A stretch of DNA of 49,930 bases, from the NCBI RefSeq assembly GCF_025351285.1, contig NZ_JANXWG010000041.1, forward strand, positions 1 to 49,930. The letters run 5' to 3'. Both the position numbers and the translations under genes were made by a program. The notes under the pieces are model-generated. The model saw only the letters and a list, made by a program, of their open reading frames with translations, was not told the DNA's origin and did not search any database. The DNA comes from Novosphingobium sp. (GTDB taxonomy: Bacteria > Pseudomonadota > Alphaproteobacteria > Sphingomonadales > Sphingomonadaceae). Positions 26,345 through 34,998 of this stretch are shown one piece after another. The first letter of the stretch is position 1, and every line of letters starts with the position of its first letter.

Positions 26345-26360
26345 TGTTCCACGTGGAACA
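26345..26360. promoter_or_regulatory. parS: parS site 1 (ParB-binding centromere element)
   Basis: TGTTCCACGTGGAACA is a perfect 16-base palindrome matching the parS consensus of alphaproteobacteria (compare TGTTTCACGTGAAACA in Bacillus). It lies right after the mnmE stop codon and 59 bases before the mnmG start, 3.3 kb upstream of parB. ParB loads here and spreads as a CTP clamp. Confidence 0.92.
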
Positions 26361-26419
26361 ATGACCGCTAACGCCACCAGTCTTTGACGGGAATCGCGAC
26401 CTCCTGTATCGGACTGGCG

Positions 26420-28264
26420 ATGCAGGAATTCGACGTGATCGTGGTGGGTGGTGGCCATGCCGGGTGCGAAGCCGCCGCGGTTGCCGCGCGGATGGGTGCG
26501 CGGGTGGCGCTCGTCAGCTTCGATCCGGCGACAATCGGCGCGATGAGCTGCAACCCGGCGATCGGTGGATTGGGCAAAGGCCACCTCGTCCGTGAAGTCG
26601 ATGCCTTCGATGGACTGATTGCCCGCGCGGCCGACGCCGCCGCCATCCACTACCGTATGCTCAACCGATCGAAGGGCAGCGCTGTGCGCGGCCCGCGTGT
26701 CCAGGCAGACCGAAAACGCTTTCGTGCTGCCATCCAGTCGATGCTGTCGGCCCAAAGCGGATTGACCATCATAGCTGGCGAGGCGGCTGATTTGCAGATG
26801 GCATCGGGAAAAGTGTGCGGGCTCGATCTTGCCGATGGCCAGCACATCGCGGCGTCCGCCGTGATCCTCTGCACCGGCACCTTTCTCGGCGGCCGGCTGT
26901 TTCGCGGTGAAGAGCGCATGAACGGCGGCCGTATCGGCGAAGCTTCGGCATTGCGCCTCGCCGAGCAGTTGCGCGAGGCACTGCCGATGGCGCGACTCAA
27001 GACCGGAACACCGCCCAGGCTCGATGGGCGGACGATCGACTGGGCGCGGCTTCCTGAACAACCCAGCGATGCCGATCCATGGACAATGTCGCCAATGAGT
27101 GTAGGTCGCGTGCTGCCGCAACTTCACTGCGCCATCGCACGGACCAACGTGGCGACGCACGATATCATCCGCGCCGCGCTGGACCGGTCTCCGCTATTCA
27201 CCGGGGCGATCGGCGCCGCCGGCCCACGCTATTGCCCCTCGATCGAGGACAAGATCCACCGTTTCGGCGACCGCGACGGTCACCAGATTTTCCTCGAACC
27301 AGAGGGACTCGATGATTCGGCGATCTATCCCAACGGGGTGAGCACATCGCTGCCAAGCGATGTGCAACTTGCAATGATGCGCAGCATCGAAGGGCTTGAG
27401 CACGTACTGATCACCACGCCCGGTTATGCGGTGGAATATGATCACATCGATCCGCGCGCGCTCGATTCGGGCCTGGCGGTCAAGGCCATTCCTGGCCTGT
27501 ATTGCGCAGGCCAGATCAACGGAACAACAGGGTACGAAGAAGCGGCGGCGCAAGGTTTGGCCGCCGGGATGTTCGCGGCGTCGCGTGCGTTGAACCAGAT
27601 TCCTCCAGCGCTGGATCGGGCCAACAGCTACATCGCAGTCATGATCGACGATCTGACACTGCATGGTGTGAGCGAACCCTACCGGATGCTGACATCGCGC
27701 GCAGAATATCGCCTGCGCCTGCGGGCCAACAATGCGGCCACGCGTCTTACCCCGCACGGAATCGAAATGGGTTGCATCGGGGCCGAGCGGCAAGCGTGGT
27801 TCGGCAAATGGGCAGCGGACCGCTCTGCGATCGAGACCAAGCTTGCTCGGGAAGCCAGTGCATCCGAATTGGCTCGAGCCGGCCTGCCCATCAAGCCTGA
27901 CGGCTCCCGGATGCCATTGGGCGAATGGTTACGCTTCCCCGGTGTTACGCTGGAATTGCTCGGACCATGGCTTGGTGAATTCGCCGCGATCGATCCGCAA
28001 TTGGCCGAAGAAGTCTCGGAGGATGCGGCATATGCACCTTACCTCGCGAGGCAGGATGCGGAATTGCGCGACTTGCGGGCCGGTGAGGCTGTGCCCTTGG
28101 GTGATGATTTTCCGTACCGCACGATACCCGGCCTCTCAGCCGAGATGGCCGAGCGGCTGACCCTGGCCCAACCCCAAACGCTCGCCGCGGCGGGGCGTGT
28201 GGGGGGCATTACGCCTGCGGCCCTCGCTACATTGCTTGTCCATGCCAAGCGATTGGCGGCATGA
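26420..28264 (+). CDS. mnmG: tRNA uridine-5-carboxymethylaminomethyl modification enzyme MnmG
   Basis: A 614-residue FAD enzyme (E. coli 629), partner of MnmE. The FAD-binding site is at the front ([20 protein letters not shown]), followed by [20 protein letters not shown] and [12 protein letters not shown], the family's cysteine-containing signatures, and the second signature [19 protein letters not shown]. The C-terminal helical domain that binds MnmE and tRNA is complete. The start is ATG at 26420 ([12 protein letters not shown]); an ATG at 26384 adds twelve unconserved residues. Its TGA overlaps the rsmG ATG by four bases. Confidence 0.95.
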   Translation: MQEFDVIVVGGGHAGCEAAAVAARMGARVALVSFDPATIGAMSCNPAIGGLGKGHLVREVDAFDGLIARAADAAAIHYRMLNRSKGSAVRGPRVQADRKRFRAAIQSMLSAQSGLTIIAGEAADLQMASGKVCGLDLADGQHIAASAVILCTGTFLGGRLFRGEERMNGGRIGEASALRLAEQLREALPMARLKTGTPPRLDGRTIDWARLPEQPSDADPWTMSPMSVGRVLPQLHCAIARTNVATHDIIRAALDRSPLFTGAIGAAGPRYCPSIEDKIHRFGDRDGHQIFLEPEGLDDSAIYPNGVSTSLPSDVQLAMMRSIEGLEHVLITTPGYAVEYDHIDPRALDSGLAVKAIPGLYCAGQINGTTGYEEAAAQGLAAGMFAASRALNQIPPALDRANSYIAVMIDDLTLHGVSEPYRMLTSRAEYRLRLRANNAATRLTPHGIEMGCIGAERQAWFGKWAADRSAIETKLAREASASELARAGLPIKPDGSRMPLGEWLRFPGVTLELLGPWLGEFAAIDPQLAEEVSEDAAYAPYLARQDAELRDLRAGEAVPLGDDFPYRTIPGLSAEMAERLTLAQPQTLAAAGRVGGITPAALATLLVHAKRLAA

Positions 28265-28923
28265 TCACAACCGAAGCCGAGGCTCGATCCTGGTTTCAGG
28301 ATGTGCTCGATGTCGATTCACTCGCTATGTCCCGGCTCGGAGTGCTGGCAGAGCTTTTGACGGCCGAGAATGCCCGGCAGAACCTTGTCTCGAAGGCTTC
28401 GCTGGACAGTCTCTGGGTCAGGCATTTTGCCGACAGCGCGCAACTGCTGACTGTTCCACGTGGAACATTGTCATCCGGGCCGTGGCTCGATCTTGGAACA
28501 GGAGCGGGCTTCCCTGGCCTCGTGATCGCAATCTGTCGACCCGACATTCAAGTCCAGATGGTGGATTCTCGACGGTTGCGAGCCGATTGGCTGCAGAGTG
28601 CGGCGGGAGCTTTGCAACTGGATAACGCGCAAACCGTCCTGTCGCGCGTCGAACAATTGCCGCCAGGCACATATGGCACGATTTCAGCACGCGCCTTTGC
28701 GCCGCTGGAGACGCTCATCGAAGTTTCCGCACGCTTTTCCACACCGCACACGCATTGGTTGTTGCCCAAGGGGGCAAAGGCAGCGCAAGAACTGGAAATG
28801 CTGTCAGGGCGCTGGAATCACATGTTCCACGTGGAACAATCGATCACTGATCCGGCAGCCGGTATCGTGACGGGCCGATTGCTGGGTTTCGATGCCAGTC
28901 AAACCCGATCACACGGCTCCTAA
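28261..28923 (+). CDS. rsmG: 16S rRNA (guanine-527-N7)-methyltransferase
   Basis: A 220-residue SAM-dependent enzyme (E. coli GidB 207) that methylates G527 of 16S rRNA. Motifs: [12 protein letters not shown], the SAM site [32 protein letters not shown], and [13 protein letters not shown]. The ATG overlaps the mnmG stop (ATGA). Two perfect parS palindromes are embedded in its coding sequence, encoding VPRGT near residues 65-69 and FHVEQ near residues 189-193, so this gene carries both protein and partition-site information. parA follows 12 bases after the stop. Confidence 0.93.
   Translation: MITTEAEARSWFQDVLDVDSLAMSRLGVLAELLTAENARQNLVSKASLDSLWVRHFADSAQLLTVPRGTLSSGPWLDLGTGAGFPGLVIAICRPDIQVQMVDSRRLRADWLQSAAGALQLDNAQTVLSRVEQLPPGTYGTISARAFAPLETLIEVSARFSTPHTHWLLPKGAKAAQELEMLSGRWNHMFHVEQSITDPAAGIVTGRLLGFDASQTRSHGS
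28452..28467. promoter_or_regulatory. parS: parS site 2, inside rsmG
   Basis: A second perfect copy of TGTTCCACGTGGAACA, within the rsmG coding frame (reading ...TVPRGTL...). It is 2.1 kb from site 1 and 371 bases from site 3. Identical sequence despite coding constraint indicates selection for ParB binding. Confidence 0.92.
28823..28838. promoter_or_regulatory. parS: parS site 3, inside rsmG
   Basis: A third perfect copy of TGTTCCACGTGGAACA, 98 bases upstream of the parA start and read in the rsmG frame as MFHVEQ. Being so near parA, ParB bound here could also repress or organise transcription of parAB; that is inference. Confidence 0.92.
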
Positions 28924-28935
28924 AGGACGACCAGA

Positions 28936-29712
28936 ATGATCACCATCGCAGTTGCGAACCAGAAGGGCGGCGTCGGCAAGACCACCACCGCGATCAACAT
29001 CGCAACCGCACTGGCTGCTACGGGCTGGCGCGTGCTGCTGCTCGATCTCGACCCGCAAGGCAACGCATCGACCGGCATCGGCATTTCGACCGGCGAACGG
29101 CTCCGTTCGAGTTACGACGTTATCATCGACGAGGCGCCGATTGCCGACTGCCTCATGCCCACGCGCATCCCCGGGCTCGATATCGTGCCGGCCACGGTCG
29201 ATTTGTCGGGCGCCGAAGTCGAACTGGTCAGCGTCGAGGATCGCACCGGCCGGCTGCGGTCGATACTCTCACAGCATACGGGCCATGATATCTGCATGAT
29301 CGATTGCCCGCCCTCGCTGGGCCTGCTCACGCTCAACGCATTATCGGCGGCGGACACCTTGCTAGTGCCGTTGCAATGCGAATTCTTCGCACTCGAAGGC
29401 CTGAGCCAGCTTTTGCAGACGGTGGAGCGCGTGCAGCAGCGCTTCAACGCCAATCTCGGCATTATCGGCATTGTGCTCACCATGTTCGATCGGCGTAACC
29501 GCCTGACTGACCAGGTCGCCGACGACGTCCGTTCATGCTTGCGCGAACTGGTGTTCGAAGCGGTAATTCCGCGCAACGTGCGGCTTTCCGAAGCACCGAG
29601 CCATGGGCTACCCGCGCTGGTCTACGATCACGCCTGCGCCGGATCACAGGCCTATATGCAATTGGCGCGTGAACTGATCGCGCGATTGCCCAAGCAGAGG
29701 AAGGCGGCATGA
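28936..29712 (+). CDS. parA: Chromosome partition ATPase ParA
   Basis: A 258-residue deviant Walker-type ATPase. The signature Lys10 and Lys15 lie in KGGVGKTT (10-17), Walker A' follows at LLLDLDPQGNAST, and Walker B-like ICMIDCPPSLGLLTLNAL comes next. Its length fits chromosomal ParA/Soj rather than plasmid ParA with an N-terminal helix-turn-helix. ATP-bound ParA dimers coat the nucleoid and are released by ParB-parS complexes, which moves the origin. A ribosome site AAAGGACG is eight bases from the ATG. The stop overlaps the parB start (ATGA). Confidence 0.96.
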   Translation: MITIAVANQKGGVGKTTTAINIATALAATGWRVLLLDLDPQGNASTGIGISTGERLRSSYDVIIDEAPIADCLMPTRIPGLDIVPATVDLSGAEVELVSVEDRTGRLRSILSQHTGHDICMIDCPPSLGLLTLNALSAADTLLVPLQCEFFALEGLSQLLQTVERVQQRFNANLGIIGIVLTMFDRRNRLTDQVADDVRSCLRELVFEAVIPRNVRLSEAPSHGLPALVYDHACAGSQAYMQLARELIARLPKQRKAA

Positions 29713-30689
29713 GCGGCGGCGACGACCAGGTCATCCGGATCACCGGCCAGACACCAACGCCGGCGCCGGCAACGGGACCCGCGCGCCGCAGTGCACTGGG
29801 GCGGGGCCTGGGCGCGCTGATGGGCGAGACCCGGCGCGAAGAACCCCTCGCGCGATCGGCCGGAGACCCGTCTGCCCCGGCCGAAACCGGCCTGGCCATG
29901 CTGGCGGTGGCAGACATCGAATCGCATCCCGATCAGCCGCGCCGCCATTTCGACGAAGCCGCGCTCGATGACCTGGCCCGATCGATCGCGGCGCGCGGCG
30001 TGATCCAGCCAGTAGTTGTCCGACCTTTGGGGAACAACCGCTTCCAGCTCGTCGCGGGCGAACGCCGCTGGCGCGCTGCCCAGCGCGCCAAGGTCCACGA
30101 AATCCCAGCCATCGTGCGCCAGCTCGATGAGCGCGAAGTGACCGCGCTGGCACTGATCGAAAACCTTCAGCGTGAGGACCTCAACCCGGTCGAAGAAGCG
30201 CGCGCCTACCATCGGCTGTCGGAACGCGATGGCCTTACCCAACAGGAAATCGCCGAATTCGTCGACAAATCGCGCAGCCACGTCGCCAATCTGATGCGTT
30301 TGCTTGGGTTGCCCGATGAGGTGCTGACCCAGCTCGAAACAGGTGCGCTCACCATGGGCCACGCCCGCGCGCTCGCCGCGCTGCCCGATCCTGCGCCTAT
30401 CGCCCGCCAGATTGTGGCCAAGGGGCTTTCGGTACGCGATGCGGAACGGCTCGCCAAGCGCGCCGCCAAGGGTGACGAGGCCAGTGCGCCGCGACGTGCG
30501 CGGGCGGGGCGTGATCCGTCGAACTCGGCCGATATCGCCGCAGTCCAGGCGCATCTCGAAGAATTTCTCGGCCTCAAGGTTGCGATCCAGACCGACGCCG
30601 ATCCGCGCACCGGCTCGGTCACGATCCGCTATCGCACATTGGATCAACTCGACTTGATCTGCCAGCGACTGACCGGTGGGGGCATCTGA
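29709..30689 (+). CDS. parB: Chromosome partition protein ParB (parS-binding CTPase)
   Basis: A 326-residue protein. Residues 26-40 (RRSALGRGLGALMGE) are the N-terminal ParA-stimulating peptide. The CTPase/N-domain at about 63-155 contains the CTP-binding GERRWRAA (117-124) and ENLQR (151-155). A helix-turn-helix at about 176-198 (LTQQEIAEFVDKSRSHVANL) reads parS. After a linker with RRARAGRD comes the C-terminal dimerisation domain (ADIAAVQAHLEEFLGLKVAI, ending LDLICQRLTG). The gene overlaps parA by four bases. A 22-base palindrome lies 18 bases after the stop. Confidence 0.96.
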   Translation: MSGGDDQVIRITGQTPTPAPATGPARRSALGRGLGALMGETRREEPLARSAGDPSAPAETGLAMLAVADIESHPDQPRRHFDEAALDDLARSIAARGVIQPVVVRPLGNNRFQLVAGERRWRAAQRAKVHEIPAIVRQLDEREVTALALIENLQREDLNPVEEARAYHRLSERDGLTQQEIAEFVDKSRSHVANLMRLLGLPDEVLTQLETGALTMGHARALAALPDPAPIARQIVAKGLSVRDAERLAKRAAKGDEASAPRRARAGRDPSNSADIAAVQAHLEEFLGLKVAIQTDADPRTGSVTIRYRTLDQLDLICQRLTGGGI

Positions 30690-30707
30690 GCACGTTGAAT
30701 TCCGTTT

Positions 30708-30729
30708 AATTTAATCGAGCGATTAAATT
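30708..30729. promoter_or_regulatory. Perfect AT-rich palindrome, candidate operator for the acyl-CoA dehydrogenase gene
   Basis: Two perfect half-sites AATTTAATCG and CGATTAAATT flank a two-base centre (AG), making a 22-base dyad in very GC-rich DNA. The two-base loop makes an RNA hairpin unlikely, so a dimeric regulator site (TetR-like) is the better reading. It is 76 bases before the acyl-CoA dehydrogenase start. TTGACC at 30735-30740, five bases downstream, could be a -35 box, with a poor -10 near 30757 (ACTAGG). If so, the palindrome overlaps the promoter's upstream edge. Confidence 0.6.
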
Positions 30730-30805
30730 CACGATTGACCCGAAACACCGGACACCACTAGGTTCGCAGGCAATAGCCAGAACCGCATCCGGGAAGGGAC
30801 CAATC

Positions 30806-31960
30806 ATGTCGCTCGATTCGCTCGCTCGCACCGCTTACAACGATGATCACGAGGCGTTTCGCCAGACAGTACGGCGGTTCATGCTCGAAGAAATTGCGCC
30901 GCACGCAGCCGAGTGGGGCGAAGCCAAAATCGTGCCTAAATCGATCTGGCCTAAGGCCGGCGAACTCGGTTTGCTGTGCCCGACAGTGCCCGAAGAATAC
31001 GGCGGGCTCGGCCTCGATTTCGGCTACAATGCGATCGTGGACGAAGAAAGCGCCTATTACGGCGGCGCTACGACCGGATTTTCGCTGCAATCGGACATCG
31101 TCACCAATTATATCGTTTCCTATGGCTCGGAAGAACAAAAGAAACACTGGCTGCCCAAGATGGTCGCGGGCGAGGTCATTACCGCGATTGCGATGACCGA
31201 ACCGGGCACCGGATCGGATCTTCAAGCCATGCGGACCACAGCCAAAAAAGACGGCAATCACTACGTTATCAACGGGTCGAAGACCTACATCACCAATGGC
31301 CAGAATGCCGATCTGATCCTGGTTTGCGTCAAGACCGACACCGAAATCGAGCCGAAGTGGAAGGGCGTGTCGATTGTGCTGGTCGAGGCAAACCGCGAAG
31401 GCTTCAAGCGGGGCCGCAACCTCGACAAGATCGGGCAAGATGAAGCCGATACGTCGGAACTGTTTTTCGAAGACGTGCGCGTGCCGATCACCAACTGCCT
31501 GGGTGAAGAGGGCAAGGGCTTCGTCTATCTGATGAGCGAATTGCCGCAGGAACGGCTGAGCATCGCGGTCTCGGCGCAAGCCAGCGCGCAGCGGGCCTTC
31601 GACATGACGGTCGGATTCGCGCGCGACCGCAAAGCATTCGGCAAGGCCGTGCTCGATTTTCAGAACACCCGGTTTACCTTGGCCGATCTCAAGTCGAAGC
31701 TGCAAGTCGGTTGGGCGCACCTCGATTGGGCACTGGCACGTCTGCTCCGGCACGAACTGACGGCAGAGGAAGGCGCAGCAGCCAAGCTGTGGCATACCGA
31801 ACTGCAGTGGGAAGTTATGGACAAGTGCCTGCAATTGCACGGCGGCGCGGGCTACATGAACGAATACCCGATCGCGCGGATGTGGCGTGGCGCACGCGTG
31901 ACCCGTATCTTCGGCGGGACCAACGAGATCATGAAGGAACTGATCGGGCGCAAGCTCTGA
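30806..31960 (+). CDS. Acyl-CoA dehydrogenase, short/medium-chain type
   Basis: A 384-residue FAD flavoprotein of the classical acyl-CoA dehydrogenase family. Evidence: the FAD/acyl binding segment ITAIAMTEPGTGSDLQAMRT, VINGSKTYITNGQNADLILV, LSIAVSAQASAQRAFDMTVG, RKAFGKAVLDFQNTRFTLAD, and LQLHGGAGYMNEYPIARMWR, in which the Glu lies where family members carry the catalytic base. It oxidises a fatty- or branched-acyl-CoA at C2-C3, passing electrons to ETF. Substrate length is not predictable here. A ribosome site GGGAAGGGA is eight bases before the ATG. A strong terminator (31970-31999) follows, so it appears to be a one-gene unit controlled from the upstream palindrome. Confidence 0.92.
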   Translation: MSLDSLARTAYNDDHEAFRQTVRRFMLEEIAPHAAEWGEAKIVPKSIWPKAGELGLLCPTVPEEYGGLGLDFGYNAIVDEESAYYGGATTGFSLQSDIVTNYIVSYGSEEQKKHWLPKMVAGEVITAIAMTEPGTGSDLQAMRTTAKKDGNHYVINGSKTYITNGQNADLILVCVKTDTEIEPKWKGVSIVLVEANREGFKRGRNLDKIGQDEADTSELFFEDVRVPITNCLGEEGKGFVYLMSELPQERLSIAVSAQASAQRAFDMTVGFARDRKAFGKAVLDFQNTRFTLADLKSKLQVGWAHLDWALARLLRHELTAEEGAAAKLWHTELQWEVMDKCLQLHGGAGYMNEYPIARMWRGARVTRIFGGTNEIMKELIGRKL

Positions 31961-31969
31961 TGGCGCGAA

Positions 31970-31999
31970 CGGCCGGGCGGATTGCGATCCGCCCGGCCG
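31970..31999. terminator. Strong GC-rich terminator hairpin between convergent genes
   Basis: A perfect 13-base stem, CGGCCGGGCGGAT with ATCCGCCCGGCCG, around loop TGCG, followed by GTTT. It starts nine bases past the acyl-CoA dehydrogenase stop and ends 16 bases before the stop of the convergent glycine-zipper gene, so it probably serves both. Confidence 0.8.
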
Positions 32000-32015
32000 G
32001 TTTGGACTGCAGTGC

Positions 32016-32810
32016 TCAGCTACCGCCGATGTAAACGCGCTTGTCGTGGACACGGCGCGGCGGAGCGCGGTGAATGATCCGGGCAGGCTTCCGATAAATC
32101 ACGCGGCGCGATCCGCCATCATCGACGAACTCTTCGGTCGTCGTCACGGTCTCGGTGTAGCCGCGGCCGCCGCCCTGGATCATGACCGGCACCCACATGT
32201 ACCCATAACCATAACCGCCAGGGCCATATCCGCCCGGACCGGCCGGTGGACCCCATCCGCCAGGTCCGCCAGGGTAGGGCGCTCCGCCAGGCCCGGCCGA
32301 ATGGAAGAATTCGTCGCACTCGCGATCATGCCGGCGATCGATCGCTCCGCCAACGGCGGCACCGCCCAGCGCTCCCGCGCCCGCGCCGATCACCGTGCCG
32401 AGCGTGCGATTGCCATCGGCCAGCCGGTTTCCGATCACCCCGCCGACAACACCGCCGATGACCGCGCCGCCGATCTTGCCGCCGCGGTGATCGCTGCTGC
32501 ACCGTTCCACCATCCGCTGCCAATGCTCGTCGCGCGGCGGCGCCCATCCGCCCGCAGGCCCTTCAGGAGGGGGGCCATCCATCTGCGACATCGAGCCACC
32601 GGGATAACCGCCGCGTTCGTATGTCCCGCTCCAGGTGCCGTTGTAGACGCGGTTTTCGGGCGCTTGCCACTGGCCCTGCCAGTTCCCCTGCCAGCCGCCG
32701 CCATGCGCACCTGTCGGGGGAGGAGGAGGTCCATCCTGAGCGACTGCGGGAGCCGCCGTGGCTCCGACGAGTGCCATAGCAAAAAGCGCGGTGGTACGAA
32801 AAAGGGTCAT
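32016..32810 (-). CDS. Exported glycine-zipper (Gly-rich) protein
   Basis: A 264-residue exported protein. A signal peptide (about 1-25, MTLFRTTALFAMALVGATAA) is followed by a Pro/Gly/Trp-rich region (GGGWQGNWQGQWQAPE) and, at about 120-170, a glycine-zipper 2TM domain (GGAVIGGVVGGVIGNRLADG, GAGAGALGGAAVGGAIDRRH). A Gly/Pro/Tyr-rich stretch then precedes a C-terminal Arg/His/Val-rich part. Such domains insert in membranes; the role is unknown. The ATG at 32808-32810 has GGGGACC eight bases upstream. It lies downstream of msrC on the same strand with a 146-base gap. Confidence 0.76.
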   Translation of the reverse strand: MTLFRTTALFAMALVGATAAPAVAQDGPPPPPTGAHGGGWQGNWQGQWQAPENRVYNGTWSGTYERGGYPGGSMSQMDGPPPEGPAGGWAPPRDEHWQRMVERCSSDHRGGKIGGAVIGGVVGGVIGNRLADGNRTLGTVIGAGAGALGGAAVGGAIDRRHDRECDEFFHSAGPGGAPYPGGPGGWGPPAGPGGYGPGGYGYGYMWVPVMIQGGGRGYTETVTTTEEFVDDGGSRRVIYRKPARIIHRAPPRRVHDKRVYIGGS

Positions 32811-32956
32811 GCTCGGTCCCCGGAAAGGCGCTGCCCGCACCGGAATCGGCGCATGGCATCACGTTAACGGGAAATTTAGCATCGCAAGCCGCGGCAAACC
32901 ATGCCTTCGCGCCAACTTCGTAAGGGCTGTCCCGAATCGGTGCAGCAACCGTGCAA

Positions 32957-33451
32957 TCAAATGCGGGGTGAGATAACTCTGGCCAGCGCTTCAAGACCGG
33001 CGGCGTCCTCGGCGTCGAACCGCGCAACTTCGGGGCTATCGAGATCGATCACCGCGATCACCACGCCATCGCGCAGCACCGGCACCACCAGTTCGGACGC
33101 GCTTTCGGCGTCGCAAGCTATGTGGCCGGGGAAAGCGTGAACATCGGCCACCAATTGCGTGGCGCCGCTCTGCGCGGCAGTGCCGCAGACACCGGCACCG
33201 ATGGCGATGCGGATGCAGGCGGGCTTGCCCACGAATGGACCCAGCACCAGTTCGCCATCGATCACACGATAGAACCCAGCCCAGTTCAACCGGGGCACGA
33301 ATTGCCAGATCAGCGCAGCCAGGTTGGCCATATTGGCGACCGTGTCGGGCTCACCTTCGGTCAGCGCGACCGCTGCGCCGCGCAATTCGCGCCAGATTTC
33401 GGCCTTGCCGGCATCGGTGGGGGCAGTGAAACTGTACATGGCTGCCGTCAT
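32957..33451 (-). CDS. msrC: Free methionine-(R)-sulfoxide reductase (GAF domain)
   Basis: A 164-residue GAF-fold enzyme that reduces free, not protein-bound, methionine-R-sulfoxide. The family's redox cysteines are at C79 (LGPFVGKPACIRI), C89 (GAGVCGTAA) and C113 (HAFPGHIACDAES), with exactly the spacing of E. coli C84, C94 and C118; WAGFYRV and SASELVVPVLRDGVVIAVID complete the match. It contributes to oxidative-stress repair. The start is the ATG at 33449-33451; a second ATG four codons on (33439) is nearly as good. It is divergent from the sugar dehydrogenase. Confidence 0.92.
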   Translation of the reverse strand: MTAAMYSFTAPTDAGKAEIWRELRGAAVALTEGEPDTVANMANLAALIWQFVPRLNWAGFYRVIDGELVLGPFVGKPACIRIAIGAGVCGTAAQSGATQLVADVHAFPGHIACDAESASELVVPVLRDGVVIAVIDLDSPEVARFDAEDAAGLEALARVISPRI

Positions 33452-33531
33452 ACTCGGTCGCCCACAAGGCGCAAGACGGGGGGATGTCTGCGCCCATTGC
33501 CGTTGTCGTTGCAGCGCCTTAGGTAAGCGGC

Positions 33532-34998
33532 ATGACCCGTATTCAAAAAAGCCTGTTCGGCATCGGCATCTTCCTCGTGGTTTTCCTGGGCCTCGGCACC
33601 TGGATCTTGAACGGACAGAGCGCGCAATACACCGAAGCGCAAGTCACCGGCCTCAAGCCCAAGCTGGCTTACCCGGATGTGCAGACGATCCCCACGATCC
33701 GCGTGGCCGATCCGGTCGGCTGGAAAGCGGGCGAAGCACCCGTGGCCGCGCAAGGGTTGACGGTCACGCGCTTTGCCGAAGGCCTCAATCACCCCCGCAC
33801 GCTGACGGTGCTGGCCAATGGCGACGTGCTCGCGGCCGAGACCAATTCACCGGGCGGACATGGCGAAAGCGGCATCAGCGGCATCGTCGAACGCTGGCTG
33901 ATGAACAAGGCCGGCGCCGGGGGTGTCTCGCCCAACGCGATCGTGCTGTTGCGCGATGCCAATGGCGATGGTGTGGCCGAACAGCGCTTCGAAATGCGCA
34001 ATCCCGCGCTCAATTCCCCCTATGGCATGGTGTTCCGCGACGATCACCTGATCGTGGCCAACAACGACGCGGTGCTGTCGTTCCCCTACAAGCTGGGCGA
34101 CACGCAACTCGTGGGCAAGCCGGAAAAGCTCATGGACCTGCCCGCGGGCGGCGCGCACTGGGCACGCAATGCGATCCTCAGCCCCGATGGCACCAAGCTT
34201 TACGTCACGGTGGGTTCGTCGACCAACATCGCCGACAACGGCATTGCCGCCGAAGAGGGCCGCGCCGCGATCCACGAATACGACTTCACCACCAAGTCCT
34301 CGCGGATCTACGCATCGGGCTTGCGCAACGCCAACGGGCTCGACTGGAACCCGGCGAGCGGCGAATTGTGGACCGTGGTCAACGAACGCGACATGCTCGG
34401 ATCGGACCTTGTGCCCGATTACCTGACCAACGTGCCGATCGGCGCGCATTATGGCTGGCCGTGGATCTACTGGAAAAACAACGTCGACGCGCGCGTCAAC
34501 GCGCCGCTGCCGATCTACATCAACGATTACGTGCGCAAGCCCGAATATGCGCTGGGCGCACACGTTGCGCCGCTCGGCCTGGCCTTCGCGCGCGGCGGAC
34601 ACCGGCTGGGCGCTCGGTTCGCCAATGGCGCGTTTATCGCCAATCACGGATCGTGGAACCGCAAGCCGATGTCGGGCTACGATGTCGTGTTCGTCGGCTT
34701 CGATGCGCGCGGCAATGTGCTGCCGGCACAGCCGATCAAGGTGCTGACCGGGTTCCTCAACCAGGATCAGAAAACCACCCGCGGGCGCCCGGTATGGGTT
34801 GCCTTCGCGCACGACGGCGCGCTGCTGGTCAGCGACGACACCGGCGGGGTAATCTGGCGGGTCATCGCGCCCGGCGCAGCGCCCTCGGCCGCCATCGCGC
34901 CCGTTTCATCGGGGCGGGTACTGAAGGCCCCCAGCACCGTGAGCAATCTCGTTGCAACGCCTGACCAGGATTCAAGCCTGACCCAGCCGAAACCCTAA
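33532..34998 (+). CDS. PQQ-type sorbosone/sugar dehydrogenase-like protein
   Basis: A 488-residue protein with an N-terminal membrane helix (about 7-26, FGIGIFLVVFLGLGTWIL) and a six-bladed beta-propeller of the soluble glucose dehydrogenase/L-sorbosone dehydrogenase type: GLNHPRTLTVLANGDVLAAE, FRDDHLIVANNDAVLSFPYK, ILSPDGTKLYVTVGSSTNIA, ASGLRNANGLDWNPASGELW, VPIGAHYGWPWIYW. The cofactor should be PQQ and the site periplasmic, though substrate and cofactor are inferred from the family. The ATG has AGGTAAG seven bases upstream. Its TAA shares three bases with the opposite-strand stop of the DUF815 gene. Confidence 0.85.
   Translation: MTRIQKSLFGIGIFLVVFLGLGTWILNGQSAQYTEAQVTGLKPKLAYPDVQTIPTIRVADPVGWKAGEAPVAAQGLTVTRFAEGLNHPRTLTVLANGDVLAAETNSPGGHGESGISGIVERWLMNKAGAGGVSPNAIVLLRDANGDGVAEQRFEMRNPALNSPYGMVFRDDHLIVANNDAVLSFPYKLGDTQLVGKPEKLMDLPAGGAHWARNAILSPDGTKLYVTVGSSTNIADNGIAAEEGRAAIHEYDFTTKSSRIYASGLRNANGLDWNPASGELWTVVNERDMLGSDLVPDYLTNVPIGAHYGWPWIYWKNNVDARVNAPLPIYINDYVRKPEYALGAHVAPLGLAFARGGHRLGARFANGAFIANHGSWNRKPMSGYDVVFVGFDARGNVLPAQPIKVLTGFLNQDQKTTRGRPVWVAFAHDGALLVSDDTGGVIWRVIAPGAAPSAAIAPVSSGRVLKAPSTVSNLVATPDQDSSLTQPKP

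Noticed and set aside
25000..31000. Replication origin within the parAB region
   Set aside because: I saw no cluster of DnaA boxes (TTATCCACA-like) or AT-rich unwinding element and no dnaA; the origin is probably outside the window.
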